A stretch of DNA of 34,056 nucleotides, taken from the NCBI GenBank assembly GCA_900547945.1, contig URIT01000020.1, positions 1 to 34,056 on the forward strand. Reading direction: 5' to 3'. The notes under the pieces are model-generated. The model searched no databases and was not told where the DNA came from. It saw only the letters and a list, made by a program, of their open reading frames with translations. Below are positions 23,739 through 31,965 of the stretch, in pieces; position 1 is the first letter of the stretch; the number at the start of each line of letters is the position of its first letter. The translations under genes and the position numbers were made by a program. Source of the stretch: an uncultured bacterium (GTDB taxonomy: Bacteria > Verrucomicrobiota > Kiritimatiellia > RFP12 > UBA1067).

Positions 23739-26700
23739 ATGGCACGGATTTTCGACAACACGGATGAGAAGTTTGAGGAAGGGCTGCACGCGATCCTGAC
23801 GAATGCCGGGGTCGAGCGGGCTGACTTCTGCACGGGCTACTTCAATCTGCGCGGCTGGAAGAAGGTCGCGGCGGATGTGGAAGACCTCCCCGGCGGTGAG
23901 GTCTTCGAGATGGACGGGAAGGGCGGCGAATCGTCCGTTCGCCGCATCTGCCGGCTCCTTGTCGGCATGCATCGTCCGCCGACGGAGATCATCCGCGAGA
24001 TGTACGGGCTTGACCGTTCGCCCGTCGATTCCGAACGTGTCCGAAAATGGCGGCGGCAGGTCGCGAACGACTTCCGCCGCCAGCTGACGCTTGGCGTTCC
24101 GACGGCGGCGGACGAGCAGACCTTGCGGACGCTCCGGCGGCAGTTGGGCGAGGGCAAGGTGTGCGTGAAGCTCCACCTGCGGCATCCGCTCCATGCGAAA
24201 CTCTACCTGGCCTACCGTCCGACGGACACCTCGAACCCGGTCATGTCCATCATGGGGTCGAGCAATCTCACGCTCGGCGGCCTTTCCCGAAACGGCGAGC
24301 TGGATGCGGAGTTCGGGGACTACCATGACAATCAGCGTTATGCCGCGTGGTTCGATGAACGCTGGAATGACCGATTCTCAATTGAGATCACCACCGACCT
24401 CATGGCCGCTTTGGATGCGTGTTGGGCGTCCGAGAACGGGCCGTCTCCCTACGAGGTCTACCTGAAGATCATGTATCACCTCAGCCGCGAGGCGCGGCAG
24501 GGCGTCTCGGAATACCATCTGCCCGCGCCGTTCGACACGGAACTTTTCGATTTCCAGAAGACGGCGGTGAAATTGGCGGTTCGGCATCTCGAGAAGCGCG
24601 GCGGCGCGATGATCGGCGACGTTGTGGGCCTCGGCAAGACGATCACGGCCTGTGCTGTCGCGAAGTTCTATGAGGAGACGCTGGACGCTTCGACGCTCGT
24701 CATCTGTCCGCCGAACCTGACCGAAATGTGGAAAGAGTATGCGCGGCGGTACGATCTCAAGATGGGCGTAAAATCAATTGCCGAGAAGTTCGACCCGCAC
24801 CGCGAACGCTACTACCGGCTTGTCATCGTCGATGAAAGCCACAACTTGCGGAACGGCACGGGACAGCGGTATGCCGCGATCAAGGATTTGCTGGACTATC
24901 AGGACAACAAGGTGCTCCTCCTCACGGCGACGCCCTACAACAAGGATTTCACGGATCTCGCCAATCAGCTGCGGCTCTTCGTCGATGCCGACGAGGATCT
25001 TGGCATCCGTCCCGAGCGGCAGATTGAGGCGGAGGGCGGCGAGCAGGCCTTCGCCGTCAAGCACAGCGAAACGCCGCTCTCCTCGATCGGGGCCTTCGAG
25101 GCGAGTGTCCAGACGGACGACTGGCGCGACCTGATGAAGCTCTACCTCGTGCGCCGGACGCGTACCTTCATCCGGCGCAACTATGCCGCGCGGGATGCGG
25201 AATCCGGGCGCGTCTACCTTGAAATGCACGACGGGACGCGCAACTACTTCCCGGACCGCGTTCCAAGGACGCTCGTCTTCAAGACCGCCCCCGGCGACAT
25301 GTTCGAGCGTCTCTATGGCGACGAGGTGGTCGAGGCGATGGGCGACCTTGCCCTGCCGCGCTACGGCTTGCTGAAGTACATCGACGAATGCGCCTGTGCG
25401 GATGCCACGGGAGCGGAGAAGGACGTCCTGAAGAACCTTTCCCGTGCCGGACGGCGGATGATGGGCTTCTGCCGAAGCGGATTCTACAAGCGGATGGATT
25501 CGAGCGGACTTGCCTTCCTGATGACGCTCCACCGCCACGCCGTGCGCAACGCGGTCTACCTTTACGCGCTGAAGAACGGGCTCGATCTCCCGCTGGGCGC
25601 CGGAACGGAAATCGGCGACTGCTACGAGGAAGAGGAATCGTCGGAGCCTACGCCACTTGCGTTCTCCGTCGATCCGAAGGACTACGCAGAGTGGGGCAGG
25701 GCGACCTATGCAAAGATTGTCGAGGAGAACCCTCCGGGGCGCAAGGCGTCTGTGAAATGGATCTCGCCGCGCTTCTTCAGGCGGTCGCTTGCCGGGGCCC
25801 TCCAGAAGGACAACGGGATCATCCTCGGCATCTTGGCGAAGTGCCGCGTGTGGAATCCTGCCGAGGACGAGAAGCTGAATGCGCTGGTAGACCTCGTGAC
25901 GCACCGGCACGGGAACGACAAGGTTCTCGTCTTTACGCAGTATTCCGATACGGCCCGCTACCTTGCGGCGCAACTTGCGAAACGCGGCGTCGCGCACGTG
26001 GATCTGGTGGACGGCGGCACGAACGACGTGGTGGAGCGCGTGAAACGCTTTTCGCCGGTCTCGAACCATGTGCCGCTTTCCATTCCGCCGGAGAGGCAGA
26101 CGCGGGTGCTGGTCGCAACGGACGCGCTGTCAGAAGGCCAGAATCTGCAGGACGGGCACATTGTCGTCAACTACGACCTGCCATGGGCCATCATCCGCCT
26201 CATCCAGCGCGCGGGGCGTGTCGACCGCATCGGGCAGAGGGCCGAGAAGGTCTACTGCTATTCCTTCTTCCCGCAGGAGGGCATCGACAAGGCGATCAAC
26301 CTCCGCAAGAAGCTCAACGACCGCATCAACGCGAATGCCGAGACGGTCGGTTCGGACGAGGTCTTCTTCGAGGGCAACATCCAGAACCTGAAGGACATCT
26401 TCAACGAGAAGGCGGGCATTCTCGACGAGGCGGACGACGGCGAGGTCGATCTCGCCTCGCAGGCCTATCAGGTGTGGGAGGCTGCGACGAAGGGCAGCCC
26501 GGCCCTCCGCGAACGTATACAGGGCCTTGCGGACGTCGTCTACGCGACGAAGCCGCGCGGGGATGAGCCGCAGGGCGTCATCACCTATGCCCGGACGCGG
26601 AACGACAGCGACGTGCTGACGTGGCTCGACGCGGCGGGGCGGGGCGTCTCGAAGTCCCCGACGCGCATCTTCAAGGCCCTTGCCTGTGAGGCGCAGACGC

Positions 26701-27101
26701 CGCGCCTCCCGCCGCTCCCGAACCACCACGAGCTGGTCGCGCAGGCGCTGCGCGATCTGCAGAACGCCCCGAACGCCGGCATGGGCGTATTGGGGACGCA
26801 TGCCTCGACCAAGTACAGGGTCTTCGCGATCCTTTCCGCGCGTCTCAAGGAGAATCCGATGCCGCTTCTCGAACAGAACCTCAAGGCGGCCGTCGATCTC
26901 GTCTACGCCTATCCGATGAAGGAGGCGGCGAAGCACGAACTTGGGCGCATGCTCCAGAAGCGCGTGCCGGCGGAGGACATCATCCAGACCGTGCTGGAAC
27001 TGCAGCGCAACGGCGACCTCTGCCTTGTGCCGGAGGATGACGGCGAATCGCCCGCCTCCGCCCGCATCATCTGTTCAATGGGGCTTTCCCGGGAGAAGTA
27101 G
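23739..27101 (+). CDS. Helicase/translocase with N-terminal PLD-like domain (restriction-defence)
   Basis: A 1120-residue SF2 (SNF2/DEAD-like) ATPase. Residues ~15-230 form a phospholipase D-like region with H152-A-K154 (HAKLYLAY) and MGSSNLTLGGLSRNGELDAEF, a partial HKD motif as found in nuclease-like domains fused to helicases; the D of HKD is not in its usual place. The motor follows: Walker A VVGLGKT (K300), VIVDESHNLRN (D365-E366-S-H), LLLTATPYN, then the C-terminal lobe VLVFTQYSDTARYL, VLVATDALSEGQNLQ and QRAGRVDRIGQ (from Q823). The role inferred is ATP-driven DNA translocation in a restriction or anti-phage system with the methylase directly downstream. The start at 23739 is chosen for the aggag ~10 nt upstream; an in-frame TTG at 23664 would reach almost into the structured RNA. 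GC content is like the chromosome. It resembles DISARM DrmD in general type but has the added PLD part. Confidence 0.85.
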   Translation: MARIFDNTDEKFEEGLHAILTNAGVERADFCTGYFNLRGWKKVAADVEDLPGGEVFEMDGKGGESSVRRICRLLVGMHRPPTEIIREMYGLDRSPVDSERVRKWRRQVANDFRRQLTLGVPTAADEQTLRTLRRQLGEGKVCVKLHLRHPLHAKLYLAYRPTDTSNPVMSIMGSSNLTLGGLSRNGELDAEFGDYHDNQRYAAWFDERWNDRFSIEITTDLMAALDACWASENGPSPYEVYLKIMYHLSREARQGVSEYHLPAPFDTELFDFQKTAVKLAVRHLEKRGGAMIGDVVGLGKTITACAVAKFYEETLDASTLVICPPNLTEMWKEYARRYDLKMGVKSIAEKFDPHRERYYRLVIVDESHNLRNGTGQRYAAIKDLLDYQDNKVLLLTATPYNKDFTDLANQLRLFVDADEDLGIRPERQIEAEGGEQAFAVKHSETPLSSIGAFEASVQTDDWRDLMKLYLVRRTRTFIRRNYAARDAESGRVYLEMHDGTRNYFPDRVPRTLVFKTAPGDMFERLYGDEVVEAMGDLALPRYGLLKYIDECACADATGAEKDVLKNLSRAGRRMMGFCRSGFYKRMDSSGLAFLMTLHRHAVRNAVYLYALKNGLDLPLGAGTEIGDCYEEEESSEPTPLAFSVDPKDYAEWGRATYAKIVEENPPGRKASVKWISPRFFRRSLAGALQKDNGIILGILAKCRVWNPAEDEKLNALVDLVTHRHGNDKVLVFTQYSDTARYLAAQLAKRGVAHVDLVDGGTNDVVERVKRFSPVSNHVPLSIPPERQTRVLVATDALSEGQNLQDGHIVVNYDLPWAIIRLIQRAGRVDRIGQRAEKVYCYSFFPQEGIDKAINLRKKLNDRINANAETVGSDEVFFEGNIQNLKDIFNEKAGILDEADDGEVDLASQAYQVWEAATKGSPALRERIQGLADVVYATKPRGDEPQGVITYARTRNDSDVLTWLDAAGRGVSKSPTRIFKALACEAQTPRLPPLPNHHELVAQALRDLQNAPNAGMGVLGTHASTKYRVFAILSARLKENPMPLLEQNLKAAVDLVYAYPMKEAAKHELGRMLQKRVPAEDIIQTVLELQRNGDLCLVPEDDGESPASARIICSMGLSREK

Positions 27102-27104
27102 GAC

Positions 27105-30100
27105 ATGACACGAAACGAATTCCTTGGCTGTCTTCGGGCGGGCGACTTTACGCGCCTCTTCATCGAGTGCGGCTGGGACAATCCCACGACGCGCCACCCG
27201 GTTCCGCTTGAGGCGAACGGGCAACCCTACGTCCTTTCGGAAGTGGCGCAGAAGAGGGGCTTTCGCGTGTATGTCTGCGTAGGCGAGACGATTCCCGATT
27301 CGGCGGTTCGCCGTGCGCTTGACGCAAAGCTCGGAAAGTTGAGCCACGACAATTTCGTCATCTACTGGGCGACGGGAGCGGGAGAGGATTTCCACCACCT
27401 GTGGTCGATTCCCGTGCGGAGCGTCGACCGCCGCCACCTCGTCACGGTCGAATACCAGACGGAAGACCAGGCGGCCTTTCTCCTGGAGAAGGTCAACGAC
27501 ATCTCCTTCGGGTTCGATGCGGATGAGGGCGTGTCCATCGTGGACGTGGTGAATCGCGTGAACGCCGCGTTTCTGGTGAACGCCGACAAGGTGACGAAGG
27601 ACTTCTATCGCGGTTTCCGTGTCCAGCACAAGGCGTTTGTGGCGGGCATCGAGAATCTGCCCGAAGAGGGCGACCGCGAATGGTATGCCTCGGTCATGCT
27701 GAACCGTCTCATGTTCTGCTACTTCATCCAGAAGAAGGGCTTCCTCGACAGCGACACGGACTATCTCGGCAAGAGGTTGGCGGACGTTCAGGCACAACGC
27801 GGCAAGACCTCGTTCTATGCGTCGTTCTACAAGGGCTTCCTGAAACAGCTCTTCGGAGAAGGGCTGAACGCGCCGGCGAACACGCGCTCCGCCGCGTTCA
27901 GGAAGAAGTACGGCATCATCCCCTACCTGAATGGCGGCATGTTCGCGAAGCACGAGATCGAGGAGAAGAACCCCGATCTCGACATCCCCGATGCCGTCTT
28001 CGAGAACCTTTTCAGGTTCTTCGACCAATGGCGGTGGCACCTCGACAGCCGTCTCACGGCGACGGGACGCGACATCAACCCCGACGTCCTCGGCTACATC
28101 TTCGAGCAGTACATCAACGACCGTGCGCAGATGGGGGCCTATTACACGAAGGAGGACATCACCGAGTACATCGGACGAAACTGCATCGTGCCGTATCTCT
28201 TCGAGGCGGTGAAGAAGGTGGACGCGAAGCCGTTCGCGGCGGACGGTCCTGTGTGGCGGATTCTGAAGGACAATCCCGACCGCTACATCTTCGCGGCCGT
28301 CCGCAAGGGCGCGGAACTGCCCCTGCCGCCCGAAATCGAGAAAGGCGTGGATACGGCGAAGCCCGATCTCCGCAAGCGACGGGAGGAGTGGAACCGTCCG
28401 ACACCCGAAAAGTACGCGCTTCCGACGGAAATCTGGCGCGAGACGGTGGCGCGGCGGCAGCGGCATGCGGAAATCAGGGCGAAGATCGAGGAGGGAGAGA
28501 TTGCCGACATCCACGACTTCATCACCTACAATCTCGACATCCGCCTGTTCGCCGAGGACGTCATCCGCAAAAGCGATGATTCACGCTTCATCCTCCATTT
28601 CTACAACGCCCTGCGCGAGGTGACGGTTCTCGACCCGACCTGCGGATCGGGGGCGTTCCTCTTCGCCGCGCTCAACATCCTTGAACCGCTCTACGAGGCG
28701 TGTCTCGACCGCATGGAGGAGATGAACGCGGCGAATCCGAATCTCTTCAAGGCGGAACTGGAGGAGATTGCGGGCAAGTTCCGCTCGAACCGCAAGTATT
28801 TCGTCTACAAGAACATCATCCTGCGCAACCTCTACGGCGTGGACATCATGCACGAGGCGACGGAGATCGCCCGCCTGCGGCTCTTCCTCAAGATGGTGGC
28901 CGTCGTGGACGTGGACCGCCACGACCCGAACCTCGGGCTCGACCCGCTCCCCGACATCGACTTCAACATCCGCTGCGGCAACACGCTCGTCGGCTATGCG
29001 ACGGAGAAGGAGATACAGGACGGCCTCGTCAACGGCGACATGTTCGCCTACGTCGAACTCAAGAAGAGGATCGAGGACGAGATGACCAAGGCGTCCGCCG
29101 CGTTCGACTACTTCCGCCGCGAACAGCTCAACTTGCTCGGCTCGCACGCCGACCTCATCAAGGCCAAGAAAGAGATCAACCAACGCCTCGCGGCCATTCG
29201 CGTCCTCCTCGACCGGCAGCTCTACGCGACGAACGGCGGCGGCAAAACCTATGACCAATGGCACAAAGACACCCAGCCATTCCACTGGTACACCGAGTTC
29301 TACCCCGTCATGGCCCAGCGCGGCGGCTTCGACGTCATCATCGGCAACCCGCCGTATGTGAAACTTTCCAATGTAAAGGACTATCAAATAGAGTTTTATT
29401 CTAAGAAATGTGGTAATCTTTATGCGGTTGTTGTTGAAAGATGCCTGTCACTTGTTGACCGATATTCCATGTTCTCAATGATTGTTCCGATAAGTCTTAC
29501 AGGGAATCGAAAGATGGGTTACCTGATAAAATGCTTAGATGGTAGAACATGGCATTCCTTTTATAGCGGCGATACTCATCCAGGAACATTATTCTCGGGC
29601 GTTCAGCAGAACTTGTGTATATTTATTAATGACAGGTCTTTAAATCGGATTGAGAGATATACGAGCGACTTTCTCAGATTCTCCGATAGTGGGTATGAAC
29701 GAGATACATTATTTATGGCAAAAATCGCTTATGAAGTATCCGTTGACAATCATATTGTATTGAAAGTTGGTAGTAGGATTGGACGAAATGTCTTTATGAA
29801 GATGCTGGCGTTTCCTACTGGGATTAGGCAGATAAATGTTACACCGAACGTTCGAGAGGTGTTTTATCACGATGTTGTTCATTACTGGGTTAAGGCATTT
29901 TGTAATGCCCCGTATTTTAGACGGGAAGGTTATAAACCTGAGGTCTCTTCGCATTACAAAACAATTACATGCCCCTCGAATATTCAAGAAGTTCTTGTTG
30001 CGGTTATGTCTAGTACCATGTTCTATATGTGGTATCTTGCCAAGTCGAATGGACGTGATGTTGTACAGGATGATGTGATGAACTTTAGAATTAACTTAAG

Positions 30101-30398
30101 CTATTTGTTTTCAGAGGCAGAATTGAGTAGAAACTTTATGAATCTGGCAAAAAATTTGGTAGATGATGAAGAGCGAAACAAGGAACGTGTTGTCTACCAG
30201 AAGAAAAGTGGTAAAGTGGAGTATGATCAATACTGGGTGGCTGGGTCAAAGCCAATCATCGATAAGATAGACGAACTCCTTGCCAAGCACTACGGCTTTA
30301 CCGAAGAAGAACTCGACTTCATCATCAACTACGACATCAAGTATCGCATGGGAGGTGAGTTGAATGGAAGTGGCGGAAAGGGATACCTTGATGAATAG
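27105..30398 (+). CDS. Eco57I-type N6-adenine DNA methyltransferase with C-terminal target-recognition region
   Basis: A 1097-residue class I methyltransferase (type IIG/Eco57I, PglX/DrmMI-like size). It transfers methyl from AdoMet to adenine, marking host DNA. Residues 1-~330 are an N-terminal domain (DFTRLFIECGWD ... MLNRLMFCYFIQKKGFLD); a helical part contains VLGYIFEQYINDRAQMGAYY; motif I is DPTCGSGAFLF (D510); motif IV is N748-P-P-Y751. The region after it (~753-1045) carries the rest of the fold and the target-recognition domain; the tail PIIDKIDELLAKHYGF then TEEELDFIINYDIKYR is typical for this class. No obvious PD-(D/E)xK nuclease motif is seen at the N-terminus. It starts 3 nt after the helicase stop, clearly one operon. 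Base composition changes abruptly after the NPPY codons and returns for the tail, see the separate entry. Confidence 0.88.
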   Translation: MTRNEFLGCLRAGDFTRLFIECGWDNPTTRHPVPLEANGQPYVLSEVAQKRGFRVYVCVGETIPDSAVRRALDAKLGKLSHDNFVIYWATGAGEDFHHLWSIPVRSVDRRHLVTVEYQTEDQAAFLLEKVNDISFGFDADEGVSIVDVVNRVNAAFLVNADKVTKDFYRGFRVQHKAFVAGIENLPEEGDREWYASVMLNRLMFCYFIQKKGFLDSDTDYLGKRLADVQAQRGKTSFYASFYKGFLKQLFGEGLNAPANTRSAAFRKKYGIIPYLNGGMFAKHEIEEKNPDLDIPDAVFENLFRFFDQWRWHLDSRLTATGRDINPDVLGYIFEQYINDRAQMGAYYTKEDITEYIGRNCIVPYLFEAVKKVDAKPFAADGPVWRILKDNPDRYIFAAVRKGAELPLPPEIEKGVDTAKPDLRKRREEWNRPTPEKYALPTEIWRETVARRQRHAEIRAKIEEGEIADIHDFITYNLDIRLFAEDVIRKSDDSRFILHFYNALREVTVLDPTCGSGAFLFAALNILEPLYEACLDRMEEMNAANPNLFKAELEEIAGKFRSNRKYFVYKNIILRNLYGVDIMHEATEIARLRLFLKMVAVVDVDRHDPNLGLDPLPDIDFNIRCGNTLVGYATEKEIQDGLVNGDMFAYVELKKRIEDEMTKASAAFDYFRREQLNLLGSHADLIKAKKEINQRLAAIRVLLDRQLYATNGGGKTYDQWHKDTQPFHWYTEFYPVMAQRGGFDVIIGNPPYVKLSNVKDYQIEFYSKKCGNLYAVVVERCLSLVDRYSMFSMIVPISLTGNRKMGYLIKCLDGRTWHSFYSGDTHPGTLFSGVQQNLCIFINDRSLNRIERYTSDFLRFSDSGYERDTLFMAKIAYEVSVDNHIVLKVGSRIGRNVFMKMLAFPTGIRQINVTPNVREVFYHDVVHYWVKAFCNAPYFRREGYKPEVSSHYKTITCPSNIQEVLVAVMSSTMFYMWYLAKSNGRDVVQDDVMNFRINLSYLFSEAELSRNFMNLAKNLVDDEERNKERVVYQKKSGKVEYDQYWVAGSKPIIDKIDELLAKHYGFTEEELDFIINYDIKYRMGGELNGSGGKGYLDE
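29358..30245 (+). other. AT-rich swapped segment inside the methylase gene (target-recognition module)
   Basis: Up to NPPYV (29360) the gene uses c/g-ending codons: the 60 bases from 28921 contain 40 G or C. Directly after it the codons become AT-rich: the 60 bases from 29401 contain 24 G or C. From about 30250 (gacgaactccttgccaagca) the chromosome-like composition returns for the conserved tail. The reading frame is open across both junctions. This is what recombinational exchange of a specificity domain would leave. Confidence 0.75.
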
Positions 30399-30461
30399 CG
30401 CGATTTTTAAACTTCACATCTTGGCGTGTTGGGCATGGTTAAATTGATATGAGATTCCCTG

Positions 30462-30489
30462 TTGCGCAATGGCACAAAAGAATGATAAA
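30462..30489 (+). promoter_or_regulatory. Possible promoter of the HNH gene
   Basis: TTGCGC (30462-30467) and GATAAA (30484-30489) are 16 nt apart, with TG just before GATAAA. The 118-bp gap between the methylase and HNH genes is AT-rich and holds no other feature I can name. Confidence 0.35.
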
Positions 30490-30517
30490 CTTCCAACTAA
30501 TAAAAGGGAAGTAGTAT

Positions 30518-31819
30518 ATGTCTACTATGCCTGAAATTAATACTGCAAGTAAAAAAATGGTCTCATATGGCATTGCTATAGTGACAGCACAAGGCAAAAT
30601 TATACCATTTAGGTTTGGAACTCCAATGGGGAGATTGTCGGTAGGTGATTTTAATTTCTTGCATGAATGTTATATGTGTTTTGCGAAGTCTTGTAAGAAA
30701 ATTGATGGAGGGATGACTTATTTTTTTAAGCCAGTTTCTTTGTTCACAAATGAAATTCGGAATGATGTGTTGCTGTTTTTGGATAAATATGTCAATGTGC
30801 TTCCTGCCTTACATATGCTTAAGAGACAGGTGGGGCAATTGGCGTGTAATCAATACGTAACGGTTGTCTCTGTTTCTGATTTAGTTGATCAAGATCGAAT
30901 GATGAATGTGGTTGATATGTTGCGAACAATTAGCGGATTGCCAGCCATTTCTGTCAAATACAAGGAATGGTGGCGAAAATATTCTGTTCAGTTTTTTGGC
31001 GAGCATAGAATCCATATTGGACATCATGAAAGAGAAGACCGAGTATGTCGATGGTGTGGTATGAGTATGCCAGTAGTAACATTCAAGAAAAAGGCTCATG
31101 CAATTAGCGAGTCCTTGGGGAACAAGAATGTTGTTTTGAATGATGAATGCGATGAGTGCAATAACAGGTTCGGGATGGGCATAGAGGCGAGCGTCTCAAC
31201 ATTTCTGGAATCTCAGAATGTAATTTTCGGAATCGCGGGGAAGAATGGAATTCCGAAAATGAAACATGGGGAACAAGTCCTTCTACATAATGATGGGAAT
31301 CATCATTTGTTTTTGGAGGCGATGCCAGATTCTGTAGTTATGTCGGGAAATATCCCATCGAGAGTTGAGGTCAAAAGTCGCGTCAAAATAGCTTATCAAG
31401 ACATCTTTCGTGGTTTATGTAAGTACGCGCTTTCGGTTGTTGATGATGAATGTTTTTCGAGATATCAATGGCTTGTGCCTTGGTTGAAGAATGAGGTTGT
31501 TTTCCCTAGAGTTCCAATTGTAATGGACTTTGATTCATCAATACTTCGGAAGCAGCCTCAGTTGGTTATTCATCGGAAATTAAGTGTCGAACATGATTTG
31601 CCGAATTTATACTGTGAACTTCATCATGCTACGAGTGTCTATGGATTCATCGTCCCTAAGGACGAAAAAGAACTTCAGATATTTTCTGACGAAAAGGCGA
31701 CTGTTGATTTTTGGCGACTGACTCCGGGAAGGGCGAATTTAAGGTTCAAGTGGTGGGATATGTCAAGTGTTGTTCCAGAGTACGTCAAAAATTATATTAA
31801 TCCTACATTTTGTAGTTGA
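30518..31819 (+). CDS. HNH endonuclease-domain protein
   Basis: A 433-residue protein with a central HNH/treble-clef nuclease: C177-x2-C180 (CRWCGM), K-A-H194-A-I-S-E, then D-E-C211-D-E-C214-N-N216-R-F-G, the zinc-knuckle and H/N catalytic arrangement of HNH_5-like restriction nucleases. The N-terminal 150 residues (GKIIPFRFGTPMGRLSVGDF...) and C-terminal 200 residues are not recognised and could bind DNA or sense the target. The ATG at 30518 follows aaaagggaag at good spacing. The gene is AT-rich, unlike the helicase and most of the methylase, suggesting separate acquisition. Placed behind the methylase on the same strand, it is a plausible cleaving subunit of the system; an independent toxin-like nuclease is the alternative. 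Confidence 0.75.
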   Translation: MSTMPEINTASKKMVSYGIAIVTAQGKIIPFRFGTPMGRLSVGDFNFLHECYMCFAKSCKKIDGGMTYFFKPVSLFTNEIRNDVLLFLDKYVNVLPALHMLKRQVGQLACNQYVTVVSVSDLVDQDRMMNVVDMLRTISGLPAISVKYKEWWRKYSVQFFGEHRIHIGHHEREDRVCRWCGMSMPVVTFKKKAHAISESLGNKNVVLNDECDECNNRFGMGIEASVSTFLESQNVIFGIAGKNGIPKMKHGEQVLLHNDGNHHLFLEAMPDSVVMSGNIPSRVEVKSRVKIAYQDIFRGLCKYALSVVDDECFSRYQWLVPWLKNEVVFPRVPIVMDFDSSILRKQPQLVIHRKLSVEHDLPNLYCELHHATSVYGFIVPKDEKELQIFSDEKATVDFWRLTPGRANLRFKWWDMSSVVPEYVKNYINPTFCS

Positions 31820-31871
31820 AGCTCATCAAGATTATTATAACCACATACGAAACCACAGAGTTCCTGTCAGA

Positions 31872-31884
31872 CACCCATTGGGTG
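31872..31884. other. Small hairpin between convergent genes
   Basis: CACCC-ATT-GGGTG forms a 5-bp stem with a 3-nt loop in the 146-bp gap between the HNH and GHKL genes. There is no T run on either side, so a terminator role is weakly supported. Confidence 0.25.
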
Positions 31885-31965
31885 AATGGATGCGTGTGCG
31901 CATACTGGAGGGTGTAGTTGCGTGAATCGGCTTGAAGACCGTTCATTCTTCCGTGTGAGACATTT

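Noticed and set aside
23426..23767. Open frame of 113 codons across the structured intergenic region.
   Set aside because: No ribosome site, no recognisable domain, and it runs through both arms of the RNA fold and into the helicase start in another frame.
23739..30398. DISARM class 1 (drmD-drmMI) identity.
   Set aside because: Gene types are similar, but drmA, drmB and a separate drmC are absent, and the helicase carries its own PLD region; the window does not justify the name.
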